This document shows positions 27,534-36,479 of a DNA stretch of 64,000 bases, piece after piece; the first letter of the stretch is position 1, and the number at the start of each line of letters is the position of its first letter. The DNA is from Comamonas avium (GTDB taxonomy: Bacteria; Pseudomonadota; Gammaproteobacteria; Burkholderiales; Burkholderiaceae_C). Location: positions 372,001 to 436,000 of the forward strand of contig NZ_JACSQK010000002.1 in NCBI RefSeq assembly GCF_014836675.1. The letters are read 5' to 3'. The notes under the pieces are model-generated. The model did no database searches and was not told the DNA's origin. It was given only the letters and a program-made list of their open reading frames with translations. The position numbers were made by a program, and so were the translations under genes.

Positions 27534-27844
27534 GCACACTCAAGTTTGACGAAGGTCGTCTGATGCAAGTGCTGGTCGCTCCTATCGTGTCCGAAAAGGC
27601 CACCATGGCAGCCGAGCAGTCCAACGCTGTGACGTTCAAAGTGCTGCAAAACGCTACCAAGCATGAAATCAAGGCCGCTGTGGAATTGATGTTCAAGGTT
27701 GAAGTGGCTGGCGTTTCTGTAGTGAACACCAAGGGCAAGACCAAGCGCTTTGGCAAGACCATTGGCCGTCGCGACAACATTCGCAAGGCTTATGTTCGCC
27801 TGAAGCCCGGTCAAGAGCTGAACCTGTCCGGGGAGGCTGCTTAA
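27530..27844 (+). CDS. rplW: 50S ribosomal protein L23
   Basis: 104-residue L23 at the exit-tunnel rim, docking site for trigger factor and [24 protein letters not shown] and [18 protein letters not shown] are conserved. Start codon overlaps the rplD stop; two bases to rplB. Confidence 0.98.
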   Translation: MSTLKFDEGRLMQVLVAPIVSEKATMAAEQSNAVTFKVLQNATKHEIKAAVELMFKVEVAGVSVVNTKGKTKRFGKTIGRRDNIRKAYVRLKPGQELNLSGEAA

Positions 27845-27846
27845 TC

Positions 27847-28671
27847 ATGGCTGTTATCAAACTTAAACCTACTTCGCCCGGCCGCCGTGGTGCAGTTAAG
27901 GTAACTCGTGACCACCTGTTCAAAGGCCCAGGTTTCGCTCCTCTGTTGGAAGCGCAATCGGAAAAAGCCGGTCGTAACAACAACGGTCACATCACAACAC
28001 GCCACAAGGGCGGTGGTCACAAGCACCACTACCGTGTGGTTGACTTCAAGCGCAACAAGGACGGCATCCCCGCCAAGGTTGAGCGCATTGAGTACGACCC
28101 TAACCGCTCTGCGCACATCGCTTTGGTGTGCTATGCCGACGGCGAGCGTCGTTACATCATTGCTCCTCGCAACCTGGCCGTTGGCGCCAGCATTGTGAGC
28201 GGCTCTGAAGCACCGATTCGCGTGGGTAACACCTTGCCTATCCGCAACATCCCTGTGGGTTCGACCATCCACTGTATCGAACTGCAACCTGCAGGCGGCG
28301 CGCAAATCGCCCGTTCCGCTGGTGCGTCCGCTACATTGCTGGCTCGCGAAGGCGTCTACGCTCAAGTGCGTATGCGTTCTGGCGAAGTGCGCAAAATTCA
28401 TATCGAATGCCGCGCAACCATCGGTGAAGTTGCCAACGAAGAACACAGCCTGCGCCGTTACGGTAAGGCCGGTGTGAAGCGTTGGATGGGTATTCGTCCT
28501 ACCGTCCGCGGTACTGCAATGAACCCAATCGATCACCCGCACGGTGGTGGTGAAGGTAAGACAGGCGAAGGCCGTCACGCAGTTGACCCATGGGGTAACC
28601 TGACGAAGGGCTACCGTACCCGTAACAACAAGCGCACACAAAGCATGATTGTGTCGCGTCGTAAAAAGTAA
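27847..28671 (+). CDS. rplB: 50S ribosomal protein L2
   Basis: 274-residue L2, needed for subunit joining and peptidyl transfer. [19 protein letters not shown] in the first half and the invariant [19 protein letters not shown] in the last quarter identify it. The C-terminal basic tail [14 protein letters not shown] is complete. Confidence 0.98.
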   Translation: MAVIKLKPTSPGRRGAVKVTRDHLFKGPGFAPLLEAQSEKAGRNNNGHITTRHKGGGHKHHYRVVDFKRNKDGIPAKVERIEYDPNRSAHIALVCYADGERRYIIAPRNLAVGASIVSGSEAPIRVGNTLPIRNIPVGSTIHCIELQPAGGAQIARSAGASATLLAREGVYAQVRMRSGEVRKIHIECRATIGEVANEEHSLRRYGKAGVKRWMGIRPTVRGTAMNPIDHPHGGGEGKTGEGRHAVDPWGNLTKGYRTRNNKRTQSMIVSRRKK

Positions 28672-28681
28672 GGGGTAGCAA

Positions 28682-28957
28682 ATGACTCGTTCTCTTAAAA
28701 AGGGTCCGTTTGTTGACCATCACTTGGTTGCTAAGGTTGAAAAAGCCGTCGCTACCAAGGACAAGAAGCCAGTTAAGACATGGTCGCGTCGCTCCATGGT
28801 TCTGCCTGATTTCATCGGTCTGACCATCGCTGTGCACAACGGCAAGCAGCACGTGCCTGTCTACATCACCGACCAAATGGTAGGTCACAAGTTGGGCGAA
28901 TTCGCTCTGACTCGTACCTTCAAGGGTCACCCCGCCGACAAGAAGGCCAAGAAGTAA
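28682..28957 (+). CDS. rpsS: 30S ribosomal protein S19
   Basis: 91-residue S19, head of the small subunit. [21 protein letters not shown] and the tail [15 protein letters not shown] are typical. Ten bases after rplB, ten before rplV. Confidence 0.98.
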   Translation: MTRSLKKGPFVDHHLVAKVEKAVATKDKKPVKTWSRRSMVLPDFIGLTIAVHNGKQHVPVYITDQMVGHKLGEFALTRTFKGHPADKKAKK

Positions 28958-28966
28958 GGAACGACC

Positions 28967-29299
28967 ATGTCTGAAACACGTGCAGTCCTCCGTGGCGTCC
29001 GCTTGTCGGTTGACAAGGGTCGCCTCGTCGCGGATCTGATCCGCGGCAAGAAGGTGGATCAAGCTCTGAACATCTTGACTTTCACGCAGAAAAAAGCTGC
29101 TGTGATCGTCAAGAAGGTTCTGGAATCCGCAATCGCCAACGCTGAGCACAATGACGGCGCCGATATCGACGAATTGAAGGTCAAGACCATCTACGTTGAA
29201 CAAGGCACGACGCTCAAGCGCTTCACAGCGCGCGCCAAGGGTCGCGGCAATCGCATCAGCAAGCCTACATGTCACATTTATGTGACAGTCGGTAACTGA
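28967..29299 (+). CDS. rplV: 50S ribosomal protein L22
   Basis: 110-residue L22 whose hairpin reaches into the exit tunnel. [20 protein letters not shown] and the tunnel loop [18 protein letters not shown], the site of macrolide-resistance changes elsewhere, look wild type. Between rpsS and rpsC in standard order. Confidence 0.98.
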   Translation: MSETRAVLRGVRLSVDKGRLVADLIRGKKVDQALNILTFTQKKAAVIVKKVLESAIANAEHNDGADIDELKVKTIYVEQGTTLKRFTARAKGRGNRISKPTCHIYVTVGN

Positions 29300-29315
29300 G
29301 GCCAAAAGGAAGAAT

Positions 29316-30176
29316 ATGGGACAGAAAATCCATCCTACCGGCTTCCGCCTTGCTGTAAGCCGTAACTGGGCTAGCCGTTGGTACGCTAGCAACCGTGACT
29401 TCGCCGGCATGCTGGCTGAAGACATCAAGGTTCGCGAGTACCTGAAGGCTAAGTTGAAGAACGCTGCTGTGGCACGCGTGGTGATCGAGCGTCCTGCAAA
29501 GAACGCCCGCATCACAATCTACTCGGCCCGTCCTGGTGTTGTGATTGGCAAGAAGGGTGAAGACATTGAGGCCTTGAAGAAGGAACTCACTGCTCGCCTG
29601 GGTGTGCCAGTTGCTGTGAACATCGAAGAAGTGCGCAAGCCTGAAATCGATGCCAAGCTGATCGCCGACTCCATCTGCCAGCAGCTGGAAAAGCGCATCA
29701 TGTTCCGTCGCGCAATGAAGCGTGCGATGCAGAACGCCATGCGTCTGGGTGCTCAAGGCATCAAGATCATGTCGTCCGGTCGTCTGAACGGTATCGAAAT
29801 CGCCCGTACTGAGTGGTACCGCGAAGGCCGCGTGCCATTGCACACTCTGCGTGCTGATATCGACTACGGCTTCTCCGAAGCTAAGACCACCTACGGCATC
29901 ATCGGCGTGAAGGTTTGGGTTTACAAGGGTGATACCTTGGGCCGTAACGACCTGCCCGCAGTTGAGACTCCCCGTCCTGATGACGAGCGTCGTCCACGTG
30001 GCCCCCGCCGCGATGGTCGTCGTGACGGCGCAGGTCGTGGTGCCCGCCGCCCCACAGGCGGTAACGCAGCTCCCGCTGACGGCAGCGACAAGCCAGCCGG
30101 CGCAGGCGCTGACTCCGTTAAGCGCGTTCGCAAGACTGACGCGCCCGCTACAGCAGCGGACGGTAAAGGAGAATAA
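29316..30176 (+). CDS. rpsC: 30S ribosomal protein S3
   Basis: 286-residue S3 with KH domain ([20 protein letters not shown]). The conserved core ends near residue 212; the remaining 70 residues are low-complexity, rich in Arg, Pro, Gly, Ala and Asp ([19 protein letters not shown]). E. coli S3 is 233 residues, so this tail is an extension of the kind seen in many betaproteobacteria. Confidence 0.97.
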   Translation: MGQKIHPTGFRLAVSRNWASRWYASNRDFAGMLAEDIKVREYLKAKLKNAAVARVVIERPAKNARITIYSARPGVVIGKKGEDIEALKKELTARLGVPVAVNIEEVRKPEIDAKLIADSICQQLEKRIMFRRAMKRAMQNAMRLGAQGIKIMSSGRLNGIEIARTEWYREGRVPLHTLRADIDYGFSEAKTTYGIIGVKVWVYKGDTLGRNDLPAVETPRPDDERRPRGPRRDGRRDGAGRGARRPTGGNAAPADGSDKPAGAGADSVKRVRKTDAPATAADGKGE

Positions 30177-30178
30177 AC

Positions 30179-30595
30179 ATGCTGCAACCTGCACGCCGTA
30201 AGTTCCGTAAGGAACACAAGGGCCGCAATACCGGTATCGCTACACGTGGCAACGCAGTTGCTTTCGGCGATTTCGGTCTGAAGTCTACCGACCGTGGTCG
30301 TCTGACAGCTCGCCAGCTGGAAGCCGCTCGTCGTGCGATTTCGCGTCACGTTAAGCGTGGCGGCCGTATCTGGATTCGTGTGTTCCCCGATAAGCCAATT
30401 TCCACTAAGCCTGCTGAAGTGCGTATGGGTAATGGTAAGGGTAACCCCGAGTACTACGTTGCCGAAATCCAGCCCGGCAAGATCATCTACGAAATCGTGG
30501 GTGTGTCTGAAGAGCTGGCCCGTGAAGCGTTCCGCTTGGCTGCTGCAAAGCTGCCTCTGCGCACAACCTTCGTTGCCCGTCACATTGGTGAATAA
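30179..30595 (+). CDS. rplP: 50S ribosomal protein L16
   Basis: 138-residue L16 near the A-site. [19 protein letters not shown] at the start and [20 protein letters not shown] in the middle are conserved. Two bases after rpsC and 11 before rpmC. Confidence 0.98.
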   Translation: MLQPARRKFRKEHKGRNTGIATRGNAVAFGDFGLKSTDRGRLTARQLEAARRAISRHVKRGGRIWIRVFPDKPISTKPAEVRMGNGKGNPEYYVAEIQPGKIIYEIVGVSEELAREAFRLAAAKLPLRTTFVARHIGE

Positions 30596-30606
30596 GGAGA
30601 GATCAC

Positions 30607-30804
30607 ATGACTAAAGCTGCTGAACTCCGCCAAAAAGACGTGGCCGCTGTGGAAGCTGAAGTGAAGTCCTTGCAAAAGGCTCACTTCGGTCTGCGTATGC
30701 AAAAGGCCACGCAACAACTTGGCAACACTGCCACGCTCAAGGCTACACGCCGCGACGTAGCTCGTGCCAAGACCATTCTTGCTGAAAAGCAAGCCGCCAA
30801 GTAA
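30607..30804 (+). CDS. rpmC: 50S ribosomal protein L29
   Basis: 65-residue L29, a helical hairpin at the exit site. [20 protein letters not shown] and [12 protein letters not shown] identify it. AGGAGAG lies before the ATG. Confidence 0.97.
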   Translation: MTKAAELRQKDVAAVEAEVKSLQKAHFGLRMQKATQQLGNTATLKATRRDVARAKTILAEKQAAK

Positions 30805-30813
30805 GGAGCCGAC

Positions 30814-31083
30814 ATGACGGAAGCTAAAACATCCCTCAAGCGCACCTTGGTTGGCAAGGTGGTAAGCGACAAGCGCGCTAAGACAGTAACCGTAATGGTG
30901 GAGCGTAGCGTTATGCACCCCCTGTACGGCAAGATCGTGGTTAAGTCCTCGAAGTACCACGCTCACGACGAGCAAGGTGAATTCAAGATGGGCGATACCA
31001 TCGAAATCACCGAAAGCCGTCCGCTGTCCAAGACCAAGAACTGGGTTGCAACCCGCTTGGTGCAAAAGGCTGCTCTGGTTTAA
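30814..31083 (+). CDS. rpsQ: 30S ribosomal protein S17
   Basis: 89-residue S17, an early 16S rRNA binder. [22 protein letters not shown] and [23 protein letters not shown] are typical. It is the last ribosomal gene of this array: a strong terminator follows and rplN, rplX and the rest of the spc operon are not in the window. Confidence 0.98.
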   Translation: MTEAKTSLKRTLVGKVVSDKRAKTVTVMVERSVMHPLYGKIVVKSSKYHAHDEQGEFKMGDTIEITESRPLSKTKNWVATRLVQKAALV

Positions 31084-31112
31084 GCGTTCAACCGCTTTGA
31101 CTGCATAGTCTT

Positions 31113-31145
31113 AAAAAGCGACCCACAATGTGGGTCGCTTTTTTG
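31113..31145 (+). terminator. Strong terminator ending the S10 array
   Basis: AAAAAGCGACCCACA and TGTGGGTCGCTTTTT form a near-perfect stem with a tiny loop, ending in six T. It lies 30 bases after the rpsQ stop. Confidence 0.9.
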
Positions 31146-31219
31146 TTTTCTGCCCTGTCCCCATGCGTTTTGCAGCGGGGATACAAGCAAGGCAATTTCT
31201 CGTTAATTGAAAGACACAC

Positions 31220-31726
31220 ATGATCAAAGTTGGAGACACACTGCCCGCAGTGAAGCTGATGGAATACGTGGAAGTGGAAGGCAATGGCTGCAGCATTGGC
31301 CCCAACCCCGTAGAGCTGCCACAAGCGTTGGCTGGCAAGACCATTGCGCTGTTTGCAGTGCCCGGTGCCTTTACTCCTACGTGCTCGGCGCAGCATCTGC
31401 CTGGCTATATCGAGCAAGCAGACGCTTTCAAGGCTGCTGGTGTGGATGAAATCTGGTGCGTGGCCGTGAACGATGCCTTTGTCATGGGCGCCTGGGGCCG
31501 TGATCAAAAAGCAACCGGCAAGGTTCGCATGATTGCCGACGGTGATGCCGCTTTGGCCAAGTCGCTGGGTCTGACTTTGGATTTGAATGGCAAGGGGCTG
31601 GGTCTGCGCAGCAACCGTTACTCCATGCTGATCAAAGATGGCAAAGTCGTCACTTTGAATGTGGAAGGTCCTGGCAAGTTTGACGTCTCGGATGCCAATA
31701 CCTTGCTGGAGCAAGCCAAGGCTTAA
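31220..31726 (+). CDS. Peroxiredoxin (atypical Prx5 type)
   Basis: 168-residue cytoplasmic peroxiredoxin that reduces hydrogen peroxide and organic peroxides. The peroxidatic Cys is in PGAFTPTCSAQHLPGY, the Prx5 signature. A second Cys in DEIWCVAVNDAFVMGAW is conserved in this group. It has its own leader and terminator and is separated from the ribosomal array by a terminator. Confidence 0.95.
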   Translation: MIKVGDTLPAVKLMEYVEVEGNGCSIGPNPVELPQALAGKTIALFAVPGAFTPTCSAQHLPGYIEQADAFKAAGVDEIWCVAVNDAFVMGAWGRDQKATGKVRMIADGDAALAKSLGLTLDLNGKGLGLRSNRYSMLIKDGKVVTLNVEGPGKFDVSDANTLLEQAKA

Positions 31727-31753
31727 GCTTGCGTATTACGTAAGCACATTAAG

Positions 31754-31779
31754 AAAGCGCTGCAGTTGCAGCGCTTTTT
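31754..31779 (+). terminator. Terminator after the peroxiredoxin gene
   Basis: AAAGCGCTGCA-GT-TGCAGCGCTTT (31754-31777) with a short T run. It serves the plus-strand gene and, read backward, the convergent minus-strand gene that ends at 31787. Confidence 0.85.
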
Positions 31780-31786
31780 ATTTGGG

Positions 31787-32371
31787 CTAATCGCTCGGAC
31801 CTTCACGTTTGGGCAGGGGGGCAGCGAGAGCACCATGCTCGGGTCTCCATCGCCCTGTTTGCAGTACCTGTGCCACTCCGCGCGAGCGCGCTTCCTGCTC
31901 CACGGTATTGCGCCAGTTGTTGAGCTCTTGGCTGCGCATATCACTGCTTTGCACCTGTAAAACGGTACGCAGACACTGCATCAGGCGCTGGACCATGGCG
32001 GAAGGTTGCGCGCCCGGCCTCATCCAGCGGTAGCCAGCAGAGGCTTCGGCCCCTAAGTGAGTAGAAAACCGTTTCAGCTCAATCGGGGATGCTGAGCGCA
32101 TGAGGTCAAAAACTTCAGAGGCATGGGGCTTGGCAGGGAGCAGGGCTTGCACTAGCTCGGGGTGCTGTACCAAAAGCCGTACCAAGAGTGCCAGTGAGGG
32201 ATCACTGACTGGCTCCTCGGGTGCGTTGCGCACCATGTCTGTCCAGCGCGTGATGGACAGGTTCAGCAGCCAGATCGTGTCGTGTGTACTCAGGCCAAAA
32301 GCTAGACGCAACGTTTCCAGGTCACGCCCAATGACGGGGCGGTTTGATGGAATCAGACTGGATTGGAGCAT
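31787..32371 (-). CDS. Hypothetical protein with possible XRE-like helix-turn-helix N-terminus
   Basis: About 194 residues, no signal peptide or TM. Residues 14-50 (IGRDLETLRLAFGLSTHDTI, then WLLNLSITRWTDMVR) have the spacing of an XRE-type helix-turn-helix, though divergent; the middle is Leu-rich and helical. Start: ATG at 32371 has AAGG about eight bases upstream; ATG at 32431 would add 20 residues without a ribosome site. No known family recognised; the gene lies 72 bases after the acetyltransferase gene on the same strand. Confidence 0.65.
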   Translation of the reverse strand: MLQSSLIPSNRPVIGRDLETLRLAFGLSTHDTIWLLNLSITRWTDMVRNAPEEPVSDPSLALLVRLLVQHPELVQALLPAKPHASEVFDLMRSASPIELKRFSTHLGAEASAGYRWMRPGAQPSAMVQRLMQCLRTVLQVQSSDMRSQELNNWRNTVEQEARSRGVAQVLQTGRWRPEHGALAAPLPKREGPSD

Positions 32372-32443
32372 GCACAAAGCCTTGGGATTTTCAGTCAGGA
32401 TGCATGCGTGAGCCGCCGCAGATGTGGGCATCTGTGCATGGCA

Positions 32444-32941
32444 TTAGAAAATATTGGCTTTGAGGTAGTGCGCCCCGGGGATGGGGTTGTAGTAGTACGG
32501 CTCAATGCTTTCAAAGCCCAGGTCAGTGTACAAGTTGCGCGCGGCTTCCATGTCATCCAGGGTGTCGAGCAGCACGCTGGCATAGCCCGCTTGACGGGCT
32601 GCATCCAGTGTGGCTTCGGCCAGCTGACGGCCCAGGCCAAAACCGCGAAAGGCTTTGCGCACATACAGGCGCTTCATTTCAGCAGCGTTGGCTGTGTCAG
32701 CGCTATCCAGTGGCCGCAGGGCGCAGCAACCTGCCAGCGAGCTGTCAACGTACGCGAGCAAAATCACACCGCGAGGGGCAGCGTAGTCACCGGGAAGGTG
32801 AGCAAGCTCATGCGCAAAATTTTGAAAAGCCAGATCAAGCCCCAGGCTGTCTGCGTATTCGCTAAACAGCTGGGCTGCGCTGGTCATCTCCTGGGCGGTG
32901 GTGGCAGTTTCTATGGCCACACAGTGCTGGTCCACGTTCAA
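32444..32941 (-). CDS. GNAT family N-acetyltransferase
   Basis: 165-residue acetyl-CoA-dependent acyltransferase. Motif A is MKRLYVRKAFRGFGLGRQLAEATLD with the acetyl-CoA pyrophosphate loop RGFGLG; motif B is LDTLDDMEAARNLYTDLGFESIEPYYYNP. The substrate (small amine or protein) is unknown. Confidence 0.9.
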   Translation of the reverse strand: MNVDQHCVAIETATTAQEMTSAAQLFSEYADSLGLDLAFQNFAHELAHLPGDYAAPRGVILLAYVDSSLAGCCALRPLDSADTANAAEMKRLYVRKAFRGFGLGRQLAEATLDAARQAGYASVLLDTLDDMEAARNLYTDLGFESIEPYYYNPIPGAHYLKANIF

Positions 32942-33010
32942 AACAGGGGTGCTTTAGTTGGAAGAAACAAGTCCACAGTGTAGCCACACAGGGGCAGCAG
33001 GGACATAGGG

Positions 33011-33694
33011 TTAGAACGTGGCCCGCGTCCACACCCAATAGGCCATCACAGCGCAAGCTGCTGCAAAGAAGAATGCGGGCAGCACAGCGGCCCAGCCATC
33101 GCGGCTGGGAGGCAAGTCTTGTGGCTGATTGAGCTTGTCACCGTGCAGCATGGCTGCAACCAATGGCTTGCGTTTGACGATGCGGTAAAAAACCAGCGCG
33201 ACAATGTGTAAACCCAAGATGGCATACACCAGCCATTGGCCCCAGCCTTTATGCCAGACGCTGGCCCACGCAATGGTGTCACCCGAGACGTAGCGTACCA
33301 AAGAGCCTGCAAAAGCAATTTCATCATCGCTGACCAGCCCTGTGCCCACTTGCATGCCCAAAATGAGCAGCATGGCGATGACCGAGAGTGCCCCGAGCGG
33401 GTTGTGGCCAGCATTGTCTGCAGGTGTGCCTTGGCCTTGGAGATAGCGCACCAAGCGCGCCGGGCTGGGGATGAAAGTGGTAAAGCGTGACCAGTAGCCA
33501 CCCGAAAAGCCCCAGATGATGCGAAATAGCAGCAAAGCCAGCACAGCATGGCCTAGACGCAAGTGCCACTCCATGGCGTTGCCGCCGATTTGGGCGGTGA
33601 CGATCAAGGCGGTGGTGCACAAAGCCAGCAACCAGTGAAAGAGGCGGGTGGGCAGATCCCAGATGCGCAGGCGAGGGGTGGTGCGAATACTCAT
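33011..33694 (-). CDS. Cytochrome b561-type membrane protein
   Basis: 227-residue inner-membrane cytochrome b with four core TM helices plus a C-terminal helix. Heme ligands are likely the His in RLFHWLLA, HLRLGHAVLALLLFRIIWGF and LGLHIVALVFYR. It starts with a basic N-terminus (MSIRTTPRLRIWDLPTR). Divergent from the cytochrome c' gene 149 bases away; b561/c' pairs are common and probably exchange electrons. Confidence 0.9.
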   Translation of the reverse strand: MSIRTTPRLRIWDLPTRLFHWLLALCTTALIVTAQIGGNAMEWHLRLGHAVLALLLFRIIWGFSGGYWSRFTTFIPSPARLVRYLQGQGTPADNAGHNPLGALSVIAMLLILGMQVGTGLVSDDEIAFAGSLVRYVSGDTIAWASVWHKGWGQWLVYAILGLHIVALVFYRIVKRKPLVAAMLHGDKLNQPQDLPPSRDGWAAVLPAFFFAAACAVMAYWVWTRATF

Positions 33695-33843
33695 GCGGTG
33701 ACTGTACGGGGTGAAGGGTGGCAGTTGCTGCGGAGCGTCAAAAAAATGTCAATGGCTTGGGCAACTGCGCTGGCACAACGACAATCCCTGTGGATTGCTC
33801 GATTATGTCGGTCTGTTTCATCACAAAAAAAGGAAGTTCCCAC

Positions 33844-34305
33844 GTGTCATACAAAACCTTGTCTACGCTTGCTTTGGCCTTGTCGGCTGCTTTGATGGGT
33901 GTTTCGGCTTCTGCCGATACGTTGAAGTTTGGCAAGACAGAAGACGCCATCAAGTACCGTCAAAACGCCTTGTTCGTCATGAGTCAGCATTTTGGCTCGC
34001 TAGGTGCTATGGCCAATGGCCGCGCGGAATTCAACGCCGATCTGGCCAAGCAAAACGGTGCGGTGCTGCAAACGTTGGCCGCCTTGCCTTGGCAGGCGTT
34101 TGGGAAAGGCACCGAGGGCGGCAAGAGCAAGCCCGAAATCTGGAAAGAAAAGACCAAGTTTGACGACCATGCCAACAAGTTCGTGGCAGAAGCCGGCAAG
34201 CTGGGCGCCGCCGCAAAGACTGGCGATCTGGCGCAGCTGAAAGCCGCTTTCGGCCCTGCAGCGCAAACTTGCAAGGCTTGCCACGACGTTTTTCGCAACC
34301 GTTGA
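33844..34305 (+). CDS. Cytochrome c'
   Basis: 153-residue periplasmic cytochrome. A signal peptide (cut near VSASA) is followed by the four-helix cytochrome c' fold with the heme site CKACHDVFRNR at the extreme C-terminus. Cytochromes c' bind NO and can protect against nitrosative stress. GTG start at 33844, seven bases after AGGAAG; upstream in-frame codons lack a ribosome site. Confidence 0.92.
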   Translation: MSYKTLSTLALALSAALMGVSASADTLKFGKTEDAIKYRQNALFVMSQHFGSLGAMANGRAEFNADLAKQNGAVLQTLAALPWQAFGKGTEGGKSKPEIWKEKTKFDDHANKFVAEAGKLGAAAKTGDLAQLKAAFGPAAQTCKACHDVFRNR

Positions 34306-34348
34306 TTGCGGAAGTTGCCCAAGCCAGGACCTGTAAGGCACTGGCATA

Positions 34349-34380
34349 AAAAAGAGCTACCAGCGCTGGCAGCTCTTTTT
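34349..34380. repeat. Compact palindromic element acting as bidirectional terminator
   Basis: AAAAAGAGCT-A-CCAGCGCTGG-C-AGCTCTTTTT is a 32-base perfect palindrome apart from one mismatched pair. It sits between convergent genes (cytochrome c' and the TlpA-like gene) and ends in T runs on both strands. Its AGCGCT core links it to the longer elements. Confidence 0.8.
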
Positions 34381-34397
34381 ATTGCACTGTGGCTTGC

Positions 34398-34901
34398 TTA
34401 AGCCTGTGCAAGGAGTTTTTCGATCAGCTTGTGCAGCTCTTCAAAATTGGGCTGACCAATATAGGTCTTCACAATTTCACCTTGTTTGTTGACGATGTAG
34501 GTAGTGGGGGTCAGCTTCACATCGCCCCAGGCCTTGGCCACGGCACCTGTGTTGTCCAGCGCCACGTTAAATGGCAGCTGGCGCGATTGGGCAAAGTTCA
34601 CCACGTAGCTCGGCGGGTCGTAGCTCATGGCTATGGCCAGCGTGTCAAAACCCTGGTCTTTGTACTTGTTATGGGTGGCGATGATTTCGGGCATTTCTGC
34701 CACGCAGGTCACGCAGCTGGTAGCCCAGAAATTGACCAGGGTGACCTTGCCTTTGAGGTCATTGGTGCTTTTGCTGGAGCCATCGAGCAGCACAAAATTG
34801 GACTGCGGTGCGGTTTGCGAGCTGTCGCTCAAAAAGACATAGCCGCCCACGCTTGCGAAAGCTGCAAGCACCACGCCTGCCACGATGTGTTTGATTGCCA
34901 T
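34398..34901 (-). CDS. TlpA-like membrane-anchored thioredoxin
   Basis: 167-residue protein with an N-terminal signal anchor (residues 4-24) and a periplasmic thioredoxin fold. The active site is CVTC in VNFWATSCVTCVAEMPEI; the cis-Pro loop is KLTPTTYIVNKQG. TlpA/ResA-type proteins reduce apocytochrome c or other periplasmic thiols, consistent with the cytochrome genes next door. The ATG at 34901 is preferred; an ATG at 34952 adds 17 residues before the anchor. Confidence 0.9.
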   Translation of the reverse strand: MAIKHIVAGVVLAAFASVGGYVFLSDSSQTAPQSNFVLLDGSSKSTNDLKGKVTLVNFWATSCVTCVAEMPEIIATHNKYKDQGFDTLAIAMSYDPPSYVVNFAQSRQLPFNVALDNTGAVAKAWGDVKLTPTTYIVNKQGEIVKTYIGQPNFEELHKLIEKLLAQA

Positions 34902-35007
34902 AGCCTCTATTGTGCCCAGTTGAGATAAATGTAGCTGGGCAAGCCCGAGCATTGTTCTAAACGATGGAGTGAAATAAGCGGGGAAAGTTCGCTATCCAGT
35001 TTGGGGC

Positions 35008-35601
35008 ATGACTGCCGATAATGCAGATATGAGCAAAATCCAAACCCTGATGCGTTGCGCAATGGCTGTTGCCACTGCGGTGGTGTTGACCGCCTGCGGC
35101 GAGCAGGGGCCGCAACTGACGTGGCAGCCCGTGTCGCTGCAAGATGCCCATTTGGAGATGAAGTTTCCCTGCGATCCGCAGTTTGCGCGCACGCCGGTGG
35201 ATTTTGGAATGGAAATGGGCAGCGTGCCTGTCAACATGATGGGCTGTGACGCGGTGGACTCCACGTTCGCGCTATCGCACTGGCTGCTCGAAGATGGCAA
35301 GCAGGCGGACGACGCGCTGGCATTTTGGGAAGCCGCTGTGCTCTCGCGGCTGCAGGCCGTGGATGGCAAAGACGACAAAAGTGGCGCTCCCTTTGTGCCT
35401 CAAGGCGCTATGGATTTGCCACGATCCATCCGCGCGACGGTGCAAGGCATTGGCCCAGCCGGGTGGACGGTGACCACCCATGGCGTGTGGTTTGCGCGCA
35501 AGGAAGGCGACAAAGCCCGCATTTTTCATGCGGTGGTGTATGCACCCAAACCCGCGCACGAAGCGGCAGGTACTTTTTTCAAAAGCATTGCACTGAAATA
35601 A
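35008..35601 (+). CDS. Hypothetical lipoprotein
   Basis: 197-residue protein with a lipoprotein signal (CAMAVATAVVLTAC, lipobox LTAC). The mature domain begins with PQLTWQPVSLQDAHLEMKFPCDPQFAR and has two further Cys. No known family recognised. Start may be 35008 or the in-frame ATG at 35029, which would give a more standard signal peptide. It precedes the PTS genes by 93 bases; a functional link is not evident. Confidence 0.75.
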   Translation: MTADNADMSKIQTLMRCAMAVATAVVLTACGEQGPQLTWQPVSLQDAHLEMKFPCDPQFARTPVDFGMEMGSVPVNMMGCDAVDSTFALSHWLLEDGKQADDALAFWEAAVLSRLQAVDGKDDKSGAPFVPQGAMDLPRSIRATVQGIGPAGWTVTTHGVWFARKEGDKARIFHAVVYAPKPAHEAAGTFFKSIALK

Positions 35602-35694
35602 AGAGCGCTGGTGTGTGTGGCTGACTGCCATGCAGGCCTATGCTGCAGGTGCAAATACAGTGCTGCGCGCCATAATGGCGATGAAAAGATACCT

Positions 35695-36156
35695 ATGACT
35701 ACGACTGCCAACCACATTCTGTTAATTGCCCATGCACCTTTGGCGCAAGCCTTGCGCGAGTGTGCGCTGCACGTGTTTGCAGACTGTGGGGACGATGTCA
35801 GTGTGCTGGATGTGCCTCCCAACGAAAACCCTGAAATCACGCTGCAAGTTGCGCGGGTGCTGCTGGCCCAAAGCGGCGCTGAGCGCACGCTGGTGCTGTC
35901 AGATGTGTTTGGGGCCACACCCAGCAATGTGGCGCACCGTTTGGTAGAAGGCAGCGCTGCGCGTTTGTTGGTGGGGGTGAACTTGCCCATGCTGCTGCGC
36001 GCACTGTGCTATCGCCATGAACCATTGGAGCAGCAAGCCGCTCGCGCATTGGCCGGTGGCCAGCAAGGCATGCTGCAAGTGGGGTGCGGCAATGCGCCCC
36101 AAAACCAGACTTCCCGGAAAGAACATGGTCAAGACAGAGATCACCATCAGCAATAA
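35695..36156 (+). CDS. PTS EIIA component, mannose family
   Basis: 153-residue cytoplasmic EIIA-Man domain with the phospho-acceptor His near residue 13 (LLIAHAPLAQALRECA). LVLSDVFGATPSNVA matches the family motif. In Betaproteobacteria this gene with ptsH and ptsI forms a phosphorelay without sugar permeases, thought to regulate rather than transport. The 3' end overlaps ptsH by 32 bases. Confidence 0.9.
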   Translation: MTTTANHILLIAHAPLAQALRECALHVFADCGDDVSVLDVPPNENPEITLQVARVLLAQSGAERTLVLSDVFGATPSNVAHRLVEGSAARLLVGVNLPMLLRALCYRHEPLEQQAARALAGGQQGMLQVGCGNAPQNQTSRKEHGQDRDHHQQ

Positions 36157-36394
36157 ATTGGGTTTGCATGCACGCGCGTCTGCCAAGTTGACCAAGCTGG
36201 CAGGCAGTTTTCCGTGTGAAGTGTGGATGAGCAAGGGCGAGCGGCGCATTAACGCCAAAAGCATCATGGGCGTCATGATGCTGGCGGCGGGTGTGGGCTC
36301 GGTGGTAGAGCTGGAAACCGACGGAGACCAAGAGCAAGAAGCGCTAGATGCTTTGGTGGCACTCATCAACGATAAGTTTGGTGAAGGCCAGTAA
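36125..36394 (+). CDS. ptsH: Phosphocarrier protein HPr
   Basis: 89-residue HPr that passes phosphate from EI to EIIA. The phosphorylated His is in NKLGLHARASAKL (His 15) and the regulatory Ser site is INAKSIMGVMML. HPr kinase is not in the window. The start lies inside the end of the EIIA gene, with GGAAAG as ribosome site, so the two are translationally linked. Confidence 0.95.
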   Translation: MVKTEITISNKLGLHARASAKLTKLAGSFPCEVWMSKGERRINAKSIMGVMMLAAGVGSVVELETDGDQEQEALDALVALINDKFGEGQ

Positions 36395-36479
36395 AGCTGT
36401 CGCGCAGACTTGAGTCTGCCGTCTTTCCCTTCATCAAGACTTGCATTCGGCGCGGCACAAAGCCGAAAAGGACAAAGGC

